Positions 48,929 to 62,514 of a stretch of 64,000 nt of DNA are shown here, piece by piece. Origin of the DNA: Bostrychus sinensis (taxonomy: Eukaryota > Chordata > Actinopteri > Gobiiformes > Eleotridae). The position numbers were made by a program, and so were the translations under genes. The notes beneath the pieces are model-generated. The model saw only the letters and a program-made list of their open reading frames with translations, did not search any database and had not been told where the DNA came from. Within the stretch, counting starts at the first letter, position 1. Each line of letters begins with the position of its first letter. The stretch lies in the NCBI GenBank assembly GCA_020698575.1, contig CM036250.1, forward strand, positions 21,665,500 to 21,729,499. The letters are read 5' to 3'.

Positions 48929-51189
48929 CTGCAATGAAAGCAATCATCAGTACACTGACCTCCTACGCAAACTTTCAATTTTTATACAAGAAATGCTCCA
49001 AACACATTTTTATTACAAAGAACTGAGAAAAGAAATGCAGTCTTTGTTTCAATGTCTTTTTATAGAATTACTTTTCAGCTAACAATAAGTGGGATTGTTG
49101 TGGCTGCTATCAATTTGTGAGCTCCTATACAAGCACAGACTTCAGCTGTATGGATCCTATTGATAATTAAGAACAAATACACGAGAAAATACATCCCAAG
49201 AGGTGGCTGAAAGAAAAGAACAAAGAAATCAGTCTATATTTGAAGATTTCTGATGTCAACACGTGGCTCTTTCAAAGCAGCCTTTCATCAGATGCATGAA
49301 AATGTCAAGGACAAACAATAAACCTTGTCACAACAGTACTGTGTGCAGAAATCTTGTTTACCATGTGCTGGCACAGTGAACTGTGATCCTGTGTTTCAAA
49401 CATTCCTCCTGATGATATATGTGATGGAGATGTTTTATTGTGTACATTGAGCTGTGTATGTGTTTTCAGCCTCACAATAAGCTTGTTGTAAGTTCCTGCA
49501 ATTTCCATTACAAAAGAGTCCACCCACAATGTAACAAAGAGTGCACACTGCATAGCAATGAAAACTAAAGCAGCGAACAATGCGTGTGCTCTGTCTAAAG
49601 ATTATTTAAAAGTGAAGAGAGCTCAACCGAGAGGCCCTGCATGAATCACTTAAATAGACTAACAGAGATTTGAAAAGTTCTTAATTTGCTCTGTTAATGA
49701 GAAAAAGACAAAGCAGTGGCCCTGCAAAGCCCAATCCAATTAATATCTTAACACAAAGCAAATTTAATATATCACTCTCTGTGTTTGTCTCTTCTCATTC
49801 ACTTATGTTTTCTGTTTGCCTTTTACTCCACAAGTGGGACCTCAAAGCATTATCTGACTCTAAAACTAGACCTGTGGATGAAACTTCAGATTACTTATTA
49901 CTTCATTATTTGTTTTTATGTTGTTTTGTTCCATTTAAAAGCTCCTTCCACAATTTTTGTTGAACCAGGTATTCTCTGGAAAACAATCTTTAAAAACAGT
50001 GTGAATGATGTTATTTCGTAGTTGAAAAACAAGTCCAGATTACGTCTTTTTAAACCTTTTGTTGTGATTAACTTGGATGAGTGAGAGTCTTCACAGACAA
50101 GTTATTTCATTCTCATTTCGAGTTATGAGTTTTACATTATTACACTGGCTCTTGATAATTAAAGATCAAGAGTATGCTTTGTGTAGATGGTTTTTTGACT
50201 TATGAAAATGCTTGAACTTCAGCCACATTTTTTAAGTTTAATTTCTGTCATTTTGTGAACATCTTCTCCTCATACTTGGCATTACAGGATTTTGAAGTAA
50301 GACTTTTTTTATAAAACTCTTTATATTTGCTGATTCCTTGTGTATTATGTTTTTATAACGCATAATTGAGTTTGCATTGTTGTCTTAAATATAAGAGGGA
50401 CAGTTGTGGTTCCCCTAACTTTTCACAATCCTAACTGAAACGCTTCTTCAATGCACTGACAATAACAAAAAACGTCCGAGAAAATCAACAAAGTAAAGAC
50501 CTGAAGCCTCTCCAAAACCGTACACACATTTTTATCGAGAGTACCTGCAGTTGCGCAGTAGTCACTGACTCAGCATCACAGAAATCACCAGTGCACTGAG
50601 CTGATCCTGCCATGACCACGATAGGCTTTATTACATGTGTTAATGTTAATAGATATCAGTTAATATCCTCCAATTGGACCACATGGTTAAAGATAGATGA
50701 GCTCCAGCACTAAGAGGATGACTGAAGGCTTAATCTGCTTTGATGGATTCACGGTAATGTATTTCAGTTACCACAGTTTTGGCTCACATTTGGTCCTGAA
50801 AATAAATAATAGTATTTTATTTGACCTTTACAAAACTAGAAAGGTCTCACTAGGATTACAAATATCAGCTTCAAGGGAGCGTTGACTGATTGCACATGTT
50901 TTTTGGTGTTTGAACAAACTAGAGGAGCCAGGGGAAACAGACCTTGAACTTTTTTTTGTGATCCTGCCATTATGTGTACAGTATAAAAGACAGCAATACA
51001 TGTCTGAAGACAGAGCTATTTAACCTTTATCAATATTGTGTTTTTGCTTGTGTTGGCTTGTTTGTTTGCTGATTGGTTTGTTAGTCTGTTAGCAAGATTA
51101 TGTAAAAAGTAATGGTTGGCTTTTTATCATTTAAAAAAAGGAATACAAACACCAACTCCAAGGATTAGTAAAAGGACAATTGATCAGTT

Positions 51190-51310
51190 TTTGTGGATTC
51201 TTCTACACTGGTACAGTATGGACAGAGCATTTACCCCTGAACTATAAGATTCCTATCTTAACCTTATATTGTGAAAGGACTAATGTCTTGGCGGAAGTGT
51301 GTCTGTCCTC
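51190..51310 (+). repeat. Dispersed tRNA-like repeat, copy c
   Basis: GTGGATTCTT, GACAGAGCATTTACCCCTG, TATAAGATTCC, ATATTGTGAAA and TCTTGGCGGAAGTGT follow the family order. Confidence 0.7.
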
Positions 51311-52351
51311 TTAGTTTCGCTCAGAAAGTAGCTGTTGGTGCCTGCACTCTTGATGTTGCAAGGCTGATGTAAAAAATAAGGATTCATTGTATCATGGATA
51401 AAAAGTTTTGATATGATCTGACTGTAATAATTCTGTTTTTCCTCTGCGGATGCTGTCACTGCATTAATATTACTTGTGTTTGAAGTTTGATTATTCACAA
51501 CTCAAACAACACCTTTAGGAGTGCATTAATGCTGCATCAAATACTAATTAATTAGCAATCACAACTATTCTACTTTAAATCTTTCACTGGTTTGTAATGA
51601 GACAGTGACAATAATAAAACATCTAAAGCAACACTTTCTCCTGCTTTAAACAGGATGTGGCACTTCTACACTAGCTATATTTATAGAGGATTTCTCACTT
51701 CACTGATTCTTGTATAACTTTTTTATTACTATCCTGTCACACTCGATATAGGATTCCTCATTGTTTGCATTTTTTTAAGACTCCTACCGCCCTATATGTT
51801 GATGAGATTGCTCCAAGAAATGTAATAATATCATGGGATAAGGCTTCAGACTCGAGCGGTTGATAAGCGCTAACAAGCGGATGTGACTGGATACGTGTGT
51901 ACAGTGTTGGCGCAGCGATATCACTAAATGTGTCAGTGGTTCCAGGCTGTGTTGAGCAGACATATTAATAATCACCTGTGTGGCAGGAAGTGAGCCAGGC
52001 AGGGGTCCCAAACTCCAATAAATTCAGATAAATAGTCGACTAAACTATCCATTATTCACCTCATGACATTAGTATCAACACGCAAATATAGAGACAATGA
52101 TGCATCTATGCGAGCCTATGAGCTTATCCTTTACAGTAATGTTTGTAGTTGTCCAGCTTGAATAGTGTTACATTGTTACCTCTACTAAGGTTATGTTTAT
52201 GATTGTGTTGGTTGGTTTGTTAGTCTTATACAATAGAAAACGAAACATAATTTTCAGATTTTTATTATATTTTCAGGAAAGGTCATTAATTGGCCAAGAA
52301 AGCAATTTAGGTTGCATTAGGTTGATGCATCTGGGTATTTTTTGTGTTTCC

Positions 52352-52445
52352 CTTGCCATTGTGATATATAAGGGTTTTGTGGCTTAATGAACAGAGCATT
52401 TACCCCTGAACTAGAAAATCCATGGTTCATGTCCATGGGAGCAGT
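52352..52445 (+). repeat. Dispersed tRNA-like repeat, copy d
   Basis: The best tRNA-like copy: GCCATTGTGATATATAAGGG, then TTTTGTGGCTTAATGAACAG (A-box-like TGGCTTAATGA), GAGCATTTACCCCTGAACT and GGTTCATGTCC (B-box-like). Confidence 0.75.
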
Positions 52446-52573
52446 ACCAAGAGTATGTGACCTCTTGTGGCTGGATTTTAATAACTACAGCTTGCCTTGT
52501 ACGGTACAAAAGTTTTCTTCCCAGGTCATTTGTACTAAGCTTCTTCCTCCTACAGTTTCTACCCACTGTAGAC

Positions 52574-52597
52574 AAAAAAAAAAAAAAAAAAAAAAAA
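52574..52597. repeat. A-homopolymer
   Basis: About 24 consecutive A. It may be an old retroposon tail, though no source element was identified. Confidence 0.8.
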
Positions 52598-54889
52598 TCC
52601 TGGGAACTGCTCATAGACAATTTGGTGCTTTCTAAATCTCAACTCAAAATAATTATGTCTGTCAGTTAGAAAAGCTCACCCACAGCATTGCCCCTTACAG
52701 TGAGCACCACCTGCTGCTTTCAATGAAAAAGGCCTTCCACCTGTCCTCCTCTTTCTTTTTATTTCACAGGAGACACCAAACTCACTATGTTTTTCTACAC
52801 TGCCTATTTTCTTCATCCTTATCATCCTCATGCTATCTTACCTCTTTTGCTACTATTTTATAAATGACCGCTCTTTTTGCCAATCTCTTTTAGCCACTCC
52901 AGCACCCTGCCCCATTTTTCCCTGTGCTTTCTCTTGCACTTAGCTTAGCACAGCCAAGCCAGCAGGGGAGCAGGCTATTATGCTATATATCACAGCCCTA
53001 TAGCTGAGAATTGGTAGTGTAATTTTTCTGTAATGTGTTTCCCCTCCCATCTCTCTTGCTGGCATGTGCACTTGTTATCCCTGCCTCTCTTAACACAGCA
53101 GTGCCTGTTAACCCCATTTACTAAAAATGACATGCTAGTGACAGCTGAACAGATGGACACATTGCCCCGGCTCAGAACAAGCTGGAGCCTCCTCTGTGTG
53201 TATGTGTGTGTGTACTATGTATATGTGTTGTGAATTTGGCTTCGCTGGCACATACAGGACATAGAGATGGCCCTTTTAGTCCCAGCAGGGGAGTCCTTTC
53301 AAATGTCATTTCTACCACTGAGGTCCCGTCTCTCTCTCCCAGTCAAAACACACAGCCGCATAAATACAGTATAAATTAGAGCCCTGTGGAAAAACAAAAA
53401 CTAATGCCATAAACAAGACCAATCCAATCTGTTTATGAGCCCACTTCCTCGCATTATTCAGTGGACACATAATTGCAACACAAGTTACACAGCACAGATG
53501 ACAATAGACTGTTGACGATTTTGGAAAATGAGGACAGCTAAACAAATTATATGATAAAACATCTATTTCACTTAAGGATCTCTTTGGTAAAGAGAAAAAA
53601 ATGGTGTTCCAACCTTTTCTTTAATACAGTTGCTGAAAAACATATGAGAAGGGCCACTTACTAAGTCATAATCCACACTGACTCATTCACATGGGTACTT
53701 TGTCATAGGTTTTACTCAGGAAGCCCTTCCACAACCACACATTCATCAAGGCTTGGGACTGACACATAGTATTTCTGATTTTTTTATAATGTATTTTGGC
53801 AGCACCAACCACTAATTTCCATTTTTGTTCCTAAATGCTTCGTCCAACTCACACAAAAATATGTCTAGAAATAACTCCATACATAACTGCTGTGTGAATA
53901 TGTAACATCTGGGCTACATGAGATATAAAACTTCAAACAGATTTGCCTTGAGCTAGCTCGGCACTGTTTTTCAGAGCTGAATTTTGACAATTGACATGGG
54001 GCACAAATGTGGAATCCTGTGAACAATCCTGGGCCGTTATGTGTTGTGAAACTGCAGGATAAAAGTGGAACTACTCAGATTCTTCAGCCTATTCTCCGGT
54101 ATATCTCTGGTATGCATTTGTACTTTGGAAACACAATGAATCATTATTACAGTGTGACCTTTAAGGAAGAGAGCACAGTGTCAAGAGAAGTGGTCTATTA
54201 TTTTATGCCTGTTGAATAATCTGAAGATGTTATATAACCTAAAGAAATGGACCAACCCAAGAAGAGCTCATAACAAATGTTTAAGAAAGGAAACCAAAAG
54301 TTGTGATTGTAACTTTTACTGTCCCAGCATTTTTACTGTGTACCTACCTCTTTTAGAAGATGTGTGGTGAATTTTGTTTGCTATTTCCTGGTGTGACTGG
54401 ACCTTAAGCCTATTATATTGTGCTTCCAGCTCTGCCAGCAGACCACTTTCCTGAGCTAAGTTTTCAAACAGCCAGATGGGAAATTTAGCCAGACGTACTA
54501 AGGGATCCAAAAGCTGTTAGTGTATAAAGCCCAGAAACAGTGCTATGCTGTGGTGTCATTCTACACAGAAAATGTTTTTATATTGACATTTTCATGACCA
54601 CCTGCCTAATATTCAGCCCCTTATGCAACAAACCTAACCTTTTCTGCAGCAATTTGAGCTACAGTAGTTTGTCTGTTGGATCAAATCACAACAATTTAGG
54701 CTTCACTCCCCCCACGCATCACCTGTCGCCAGTTTACCACTGTTCCTTCCTCTTTTGAGAGATATTTTCCTGTAAACTGGGAACACCCTACAAGAGCTGC
54801 AGTTTTGGAGATGTTTTTGGAGATATTGTCTAAAAGTGGGCTGCAGAGCATTGTTAAGGTTTCATTGAAAATCACTGGACTCACTGTGA

Positions 54890-55200
54890 GCAGCAGACTG
54901 TGAGGAAAGCCACCCAGATCCTGCAGGACCCCTCTCACCCTTCTGTATGCAGAGTTAACCTGGCCTCCATCTGGACTCTGACTGTTCTGGCAGCAGGACA
55001 CAGAGAAGGAAAGGCCACTTTGGTTCAGAGGGCTGTCACTCTCCTCAACACTCACCCATCCCTGAGCCGGGGTCAGCTGACCCTCCGACTCGTCTGTGAA
55101 CTCCAGCTAAACTGCTGCTCCTTGTATCTGCACTTTACACTGCACATAAAAACAAAATAACTACACTGCACCTAGATTTCATTATATTTTTATGTGTTAT
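54890..55200 (+). pseudogene. LINE (L2/Rex1-type) reverse-transcriptase 3' end remnant
   Basis: The plus strand reads VRKATQILQDPSHPS at 54899-54943, a conserved motif near the C-terminus of fish L2/Rex1-type LINE proteins. It is followed in a shifted frame by sequence resembling the RRY and FFPQAV-LLNT block (AVTLLNT near 55035-55056). 3' UTR-like TGCACTTTACACTGCAC follows. Upstream sequence is too decayed to follow. Confidence 0.65.
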
Positions 55201-55924
55201 TAGTATATTTTTAATTTCAGGTATAACTATGGTCTACATGATTTAATTTGTTGTCTGTGTACTACTAGTGCTTAGAAATGCAATGTTATTTGAACTGATG
55301 TGAATCTAGCCATCACAATTGGCACTTAAAATCCTCACTCTTGCCCATTTTTCCATTTATCTTTGAGGACAAAAATGCCTGATTTATCCCACCTATTAAC
55401 AGATGCCACGATGAAATGATAATCTGTGTTATTCACTTCACTTGTCAGTGGTCATAATGTTATGCCTGAAGTGTATGTCACCATGTGTAAAATGCACAGA
55501 AGTGTTGTACCAATAATCGTACATTTTCAGAGAGAGGGACTTGAGTGTGTTGGGCACTGGATGAACAAATGTTTAATCTTGTACACTTAACACGCAACAC
55601 GCTCATTCATTTGCATAATTAGATTGCAGTATTTTAATGACTCAAAGAGAGAAAATGTACATGTGCAGCAAGTACATAACAGCTAAATTATTATTAAACT
55701 AAATATCACAGCAGCCACTCCCATTTTTGATCAGACTGTGGTTAAACTTCAGTTAGATTATTAATTAACATTTGACGACAATTAAGGTTGACCCATTTAT
55801 AAAATCTTGTAAGTTGTTATTGTTTTTGGTCTTTACTTATAATTGTTTGGCCCTATACTGTTGTATTGCAGCATATTTCAAATGGATGTAGTAACAGATC
55901 GAGGCTCTAGACTGCAACCAAATG

Positions 55925-55938
55925 GTTGCATATGCAAC
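55925..55938. repeat. Perfect 14-bp palindrome
   Basis: GTTGCATATGCAAC is its own reverse complement. A related ATGCAACC motif occurs near 56927. It could belong to a degraded transposon (55890-57040) or be an octamer-like binding site. Confidence 0.5.
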
Positions 55939-57062
55939 TAGTGCCAATTAATTAGTGTGTACCAATTAAATTTTTGAGCGGTCACATTTGTGTGCATGAG
56001 CAACAATGCAAAGGTGTATTAATGTTATAGTGTGACAGTTTTATAGGATGAAAGTCTAATTGCAGCGGTCACACTGATATACAACGCACAACATGTGGAA
56101 CGAAACCTACGAACATGAGACAAAAGACACAGGCCAAACAGAAAGACTTCACCTCCCACATTGTTTGCTGAAGTCCAGTGCACTGTCTGTCTGTCTGCTC
56201 AGGTGACTGCACGCACCTTGGCTTCAGTCCGTCAGTACAACGCTGTGAACCAGCAGCTCTGTTGCAGCATTCCCAAAATGCATTGCTACAGAGGCACTCA
56301 GCCCCAGGTCATGTTCAAAGAGAGAACGCATCAGACCTAGCCCAGAGAGTGAGTTTTTAACCCAAAACTGAACGAGTATTTTTCTATTTATAGCTATAAT
56401 AGCCTAGATGAATCTGTGTGCTGCCTCTTCATGTGGCGATACCAGCCAAGTTCAGCACTAGTGCAAATAAAATAGGTTTATCTGTCTTTAATCAATGACA
56501 CACATCAAGGTGCTGTTTCAGGCAAACTCTAAAAGTTTCTTTGGTCTCGTTCACACAGAGAAAGTGACATTTAGCTGATTTTGGACCTGATGTTCTGCAA
56601 AGCACAGTATATTGACAAATCAGGTGAGAATCCTGTTATCAACATCTCAACTTTTTGGAAGAATTTGTGAACACTGCAAAACTTTTGAAATTACTATTTT
56701 AACACTATTTGTATAATTTTCATCTATAAAAAAACCCCAAACACTTTCAATTCTGCAAATGTCATCCTTAATTGTGATTGTGTTCTGGATATGCCACCGC
56801 TCCAGGCTCCAGATTTCTGAGTAAATGTATTAGAGTATAAGATAATGTAGACTGTACAGTAAAATTTGACCTATAGAGAGAATACACAAAATTATCTTCT
56901 GTGTTGTTTTTTTTATGTTGCCTATGCAACCAGTTGACATGTTTGTGTGACCAACTGAAAAAGAAAACTAAAAATGACAAATTACTCAATAGTTTGCATT
57001 TTGAGACCTGACTTACTGCCCCAGCTCTAATTAAGCATTACAAAAACATGTTTCAGATTATC

Positions 57063-57554
57063 TAAAGGGCCTATATTATGCAAAGTCTACTTTTTTGAGC
57101 TTTCTACCATATTATAATGTTGTTCCTTCATCAAAAACATACCTGGAGTTGTGTTTGGTTTCATTCACGCCTATTTGGGTTATCTTGTATTCTGAGTGAG
57201 TTTCTGAGGCCTCCGAATGCTCAGTTCCACAAACCTCTGCCTCTCCCACGAACCCCCTCCTACTCTTGGACCAATAACAAGCCCATCCAGTCTGCTCTGA
57301 TTCATTGATCTAATAAACAGTGTACAACTCTGTTTCTACTGACTCCTCACAGCTATTTTTTATTTTGCAGTAAAATGGCATCACTGATTATGTTCAAAAG
57401 ACCAACAGAGCTGCACTCTGCTGCCCTCTGCTAATCGCTTCACCTGTTTCTGTGTGAAATATGTTCTGTTTTAAAGGTCGTAAAATGTGCAATGCTGTTC
57501 TAGGGGTGACCAAGATTGGTTTATAAATATGAACAAAAGCACAATACCCCTTTA
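57063..57554. mobile_element. Probable nonautonomous DNA element, ~490 bp
   Basis: The left end TAAAGGGCCTATATTATGC and the reverse complement of the right end, TAAAGGGGTATTGTGC, are imperfect inverted repeats. A related fragment is present at 45484-45575. The target duplication is not clear. Confidence 0.55.
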
Positions 57555-58494
57555 AAGCACCGTTGTGGTGTCGATATACTTCATATTTTCGGTATATAAA
57601 TATGTAAAGTTTTCCCGAAGGCCCATAGTCTGCTCTTCACAAACAGCACAGAATGTAATTAGAAGACAGTGAACTTAAGGCCATTTCGGTGCATGTGTGT
57701 GTGAGAGCAGAAGTCCACATGTTTGTGTAATAATTAGATTACACTGGCCTCTGAGATGGCACTGTTGTTATGAATCGTAAACAGAGAGCAAATTAAAATT
57801 CTGTTTAAGTGCTCGCCAAGAAAATTAGCATCAAGAGAAAACCAAGGAAACCACAAACAACTAGAACTGCCCTTTTCTCTTATCCCTATTTTCCAATCAC
57901 ATCTACAACTGGATAATACTCTTAGTACACCAGTTTAATAAAACATGAGTTTAATTAAGAAAAAGGCAAATCTATGCATCCACTTTACTGATTTTGTCTC
58001 TGTCTGCACCAATACACTGATCAATAAGAGCTTCTTGAAGAGTCTTTACAAGACAAATGCCCCCCCTTTGCTAATGTCCTAAAAGCAGCAGGCGGCTGTG
58101 AGAACCTGTAAAAAGACTGGCACTGAGCTCACACAGGGACTACCTCATTCACATTCGGCTAAAATGGCCACAAAAGACTAAATGCTAAACAAATAAAGCT
58201 GAAGTAGCACACAGCAGGTTCTTGACTTGACTATTTTTTGTACAATGTAGAGCTTTTGAACATAATGTGCAAACAGTTGCTACTGAAAACATTTGATATT
58301 GCAGTAACAGATTGGGTGTATTCTGTGATATGATCTCTAGAAATAGTCCAATGTTACTTAGATTATCTTCAAACAAGCTGACAAAAAGTCTGCTATTGAA
58401 CTACAGTCTTTTCAACTCTATATAAAAAGTGTATGCTGGCATGTTTTAGTAACTAGAAGATATCAGAGTACAAAAAACTACAAACTATGTCAAG

Positions 58495-58720
58495 GTACTG
58501 GCCCTATTTCGCAATGCCCAGAACTGGACTTCTGTACTTTTTCAGTTCAGGGGTAAATGCTTTGTCCATTGAACTACAAAACCTGTCACATTCACTGATA
58601 AAGAATCCTCTAAAACCAATCATTTGTTTTTTACTGACACCTAGTGGCTGGAGTTAATATCTTTGGCCATATCTCACAATAATGTTTTAGTTGGGCGTTA
58701 GACAAACCAACAGACACACA
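58495..58720 (-). repeat. Dispersed tRNA-like repeat, copy g (longest uninterrupted copy)
   Basis: On the minus strand the order is GTGGCTGGAGTTAATATC (inverted in the plus strand at 58644-58662), GAGGATTCTTTATCAGTGAA, GTTTTGTAGTTCAATGGAC, GCATTTACCCCTGAACTG and GGCATTGCGAAATAGGGCC. This copy links the tRNA-like core to the flanking block seen separately at 31482-31565. Confidence 0.7.
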
Positions 58721-59829
58721 AACCTCCTAATATCCATGTAAACAACCTTCTTGGAATTGGGGAAGATAGCATGAGCAAACAAGGAAATGTAAGAAAAAGG
58801 TCATTGTGACAACAAAAACTTATCGATTTTGTGAATTTGCAGGCTAAATAGTATGCTGTCTTTGAAGCTAGTACACTTTTTTCCTAATGTTGTCTTGTTA
58901 CCATCCTTTCAGACAGATGCCTGACTAAATCAGCTTATGTTTGCTATGTACTTCCTGAGACAAGTTCAGATGAATAGACAGTCACTCAGCATTCATCAGC
59001 TAAGTGTCTGACTGACCCCAGCTGGCATCAGCTCACAGCAGCCATGCAATCTATGTGAGGAAAACAAAAACACCAGAAAAAGAGAGAAGAAGAAAAGGAA
59101 ACACAGGGAACTGGCTCATCTGAAATTAGAACTGAAAAGGAAAAACAAAATACCGTAGGCGTTAAGACATTGAGAGGATCATCTCTGTCAGCCTCAAATC
59201 ACCCAACTTATTTAGATACGCTCAGTCAGCCCCCACACAAAACAAAAACAGCTTTATCAATTACTCATAATGGCACTAGCTCAATGCATTTCTTCTGCCA
59301 GACATATTTCTCAGCTCCAATCCACAGTTACCTTAAAAAACTTTACAGTGAACAGTGTTGTTATTTAGGGGCCATTTACACAACAATGTGTTTTGCTAAA
59401 AACACAATGATTCTGCAGAATGGCCTTTCAACATTTTTGTCTCTCCAAAACACAAACTTTTGAAAACAGTCAAAGAGGTGTTTTGGGCTCACAGCGGGAG
59501 ACACTCCTCACTCGTGCAGACTGTGAATCCGGCATACTCAGTCTGTTGGCTATTTATTGCAGATCGACTGGAACAACAATTGCAAAATGCAGTGATTTTA
59601 TGTTTTACACACTCATGTTCTGATAATTGTGTCTTAGTAATGCATATTTAAGTACTTACTGGTGCTTCACAGTTCATGAACACTTCCTCAGAAAATTACA
59701 GGATTAAAAAGGTGTAGTGAAAGTGCCAGACTGAAGTTATGCCTTCTGCTTTGTAATGATTTTGTCAGTGGGGTGCACTGCGCCGTTTGCTGGACTAACA
59801 GGCTTATGACTGATTGTTCCCTGGTGTTA

Positions 59830-59965
59830 GGCAAGTTACTTTGAAAGCGTAATACATTATAGATTACTAGTTAGTGTGATTTAAATGCAAAATATTACAA
59901 TACTACTGTCACTGAAATGTAATGTGTCGCATTATTTTTGCGTTACTTTTGAGTTACTTTTGTGC
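59830..59965. mobile_element. Possible hAT-related repeat fragment
   Basis: AAGTTACTTTGAAAGCGTAA, AGATTACTAGTTAGTGTGAT and GCGTTACTTTTGAGTTAC resemble a GTTACT-rich repeat common in fish genomes. Ends are not resolved. Confidence 0.4.
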
Positions 59966-61494
59966 ATCCACCGTTTGATCAACCCCAGATTTCTTTTGCT
60001 TTGATGTTGTAATCAGTGCTTTAAGTGAACAAAAAGAAGTGCCAGAACTGTAAGTAATGCATTTTCTAAATTAGTTTGTTAATTTGTTAATTTTGCTACA
60101 ACCATGGCACATCTGTTTTACCATTGCATTTTATTAATGCCATTCCATTTTAGGCCTCAAACAAACTATACTTTATTTCAAGTTTCTGCAACCACATTCT
60201 TGGCCCTGACCCATCATTTGAGAACCTCTGTCTTAACCCAGCTTACACTTGCGTTCAGTAGAAATCAGATTCAAACAGCAGGTGAAACATTTAGGCTAGG
60301 TGCCGCCACACCCATGTTAAAAAATGATATTACTCTCATAGAACTCATAGACTATACTGCAGATCCAGCAATGTCTCCAACAATCAACCGCCCCTTGATA
60401 CAAATAGCTCCACTTTTAATTGAACAAACTATTGTCCACATCTCTCTGCCCTCTGTTGGGGACAGTGTGGCATTAGTTTCTGTTTGAGCTTATCTCAGAG
60501 ATTCACACTTAATCAGCATGTAATGGAGCAGTAAAGAGGTGTGTGGCAGGAGAGAGACAGATGAAAAGAGACAAGCAGCCCGGTGTCATGAAACAAGGTA
60601 GGCAACTTTTCTCCAAAAACTCACAGTGGTGCGAGCATACAGGACACTGGTGGAGCCACATAACCCTGGAGCCTGGAGGGATATGTGGAAGTGGAGTGGT
60701 ACCCTACACCGATCAAACATAGTGAGTTCGAGAAGTCTAACACGTTACTCCCAACATCCCAACTTCCTTGTGTGCACAAATCAGTGATGATATAGCTGTT
60801 GCATGTTCTAAATCTAAATAGCCTGTCTGTAAACACTGACCACCATTGTCACCCAGAATGCTCTGAGCCCGGCCCGTGCCAGATTGTTCCCCCCTCAGCC
60901 CCTGTAACCATTGCCCCATTACCCCGTCTCTATACAGTTTTAATGCAGCACACACAAGGCAATTATCTTCTGCCCCCCTCCCCCCACCCTCTCTCACTAC
61001 ATTATACAGGATATTAACTCATGCGACCGGACAGCTCTTGTCTTGACACATTTGCAGCCCGGGCCACCAACACCGCTCTCACCCCACTGCAGATGATTTG
61101 TACTAATTTGTGCTTGAGGCGAGATATTAGGGCAGTGAATTGGGTATAAATTGTTAATATGCTCAGATGTATTACCATGGCATTACCAGTCCACGTCTAG
61201 GCTGCCTAAGCGTGTGTGACACTGTGCTGCTTTAGGCCCACTGCTAATTGTTATCTGCTGAGTGGAGGTGACTTTTCTCCTGCCCCACAGGAACGGCAGA
61301 GGTGAAAGAAGTGTGCGAAATCTGTATTGAAGCACTCTTAATTCAAAATAAGGTTGCTCAAATTAGATGTTGAAGTATAATCAAAATTATACCAAAAGTA
61401 AAAATATGAAATTAAAATTTTTAAAAACATTTTTTTTTGCAATTGTGCTGCCAAATCTATCAGCTACCACTAGTGCAATCTTTATTATGACTAT

Positions 61495-61640
61495 TTGCCG
61501 CTATTACTACTATCCTCACTGCTCCTACTACTAACCCTATTACTACAACTACTGCTGCTACTTCTACTATTATTACTACTACTATCACTACTACTACTAC
61601 TATCCCCTAACTCCTGATACTGCTATTACTACTATGCCCA
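61495..61640. repeat. Degenerate (CTA)n / (ACT)n simple-sequence region
   Basis: Interrupted trinucleotide repeats such as CTACTACTACTACTATC throughout. Confidence 0.9.
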
Positions 61641-62514
61641 TTTTTGCTTCTGTCTACTAGTATTCCCAAGCCTGTCTCAAAGCCAGGACCCCAGACGAAT
61701 ATGCTACCCACCTTGCCACCTAAGTCAAAGATTACTTTTCACCCTAAAAAATGTAGCCAAGTAAAAGTATGATTTGTGTTGTCTGTTTTCTTCCAATAAT
61801 GTACTGTGTAAATTACTGACGTCCCTGTCCCTGTGCAGTCATAAACATATCTGTGTCTCCCTCCCTCTTACAGCGTGAGGCAGCTCAGAGCCCCCTCCTT
61901 GGCGTCTAGCAATGCATAGAGAAACTAAAAACCCCCTGTCTCCTTTAGTGATCCCTTTGTCAGTCAGCTCTTGAGTCACGTAGATGTATAGCACTACAGC
62001 AGTGTTTGATGAGGAATTCATTCTGCCTGAATCCTCACCATGTCAAAGGAATAAAGCCGAACACTCGTAAACGTCAGGCTCAGCGTATTTTACTTTAGCA
62101 GGTCACAGTGTGTCAGCGTGTGCACCTACATGTCGCCAGTGCAGACGTGTGAGTCATGGTTGTTGTTATGGTTGTTTATGTCACTTTGTTGTAAAGGTGT
62201 CACCTCACAGATCTAGATCTATGGCTCACTATCAGTCTGTGTTGTGTCTCTGAAGGACTGGACACTTCCATATGTTACATGGCATTACTGTCGACCCATG
62301 GTACTGTCATTCTATCACCTTGTAACCTTGCCCAGTCTACCAGATCTAATGCAGCTGGTGGTTCTTCTGTAAATCACTGATGACAGAAATATCACTGTCT
62401 ATAGCAGATATGAATAAACATTAATTATGTGTTGATTTTTGAGCACACCCTTTCTTAAATTTCATAATTTCACACTAGTTAGAAATAGAGTTGCCCATTT
62501 AATAACTCGCCACA

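Noticed and set aside
49305..49580. Hydrophobic minus-strand frame (MFAALVFIAMQCALF...) as candidate TAFA signal-peptide exon
   Set aside because: No phase-1 donor in the right place and no resemblance to TAFA leader sequences. Composition can arise by chance.
54696..55055. 119-codon minus-strand frame that looked like a possible exon
   Set aside because: The opposite strand carries a LINE RT motif (VRKATQILQDPSHPS), so this frame is its antisense shadow.
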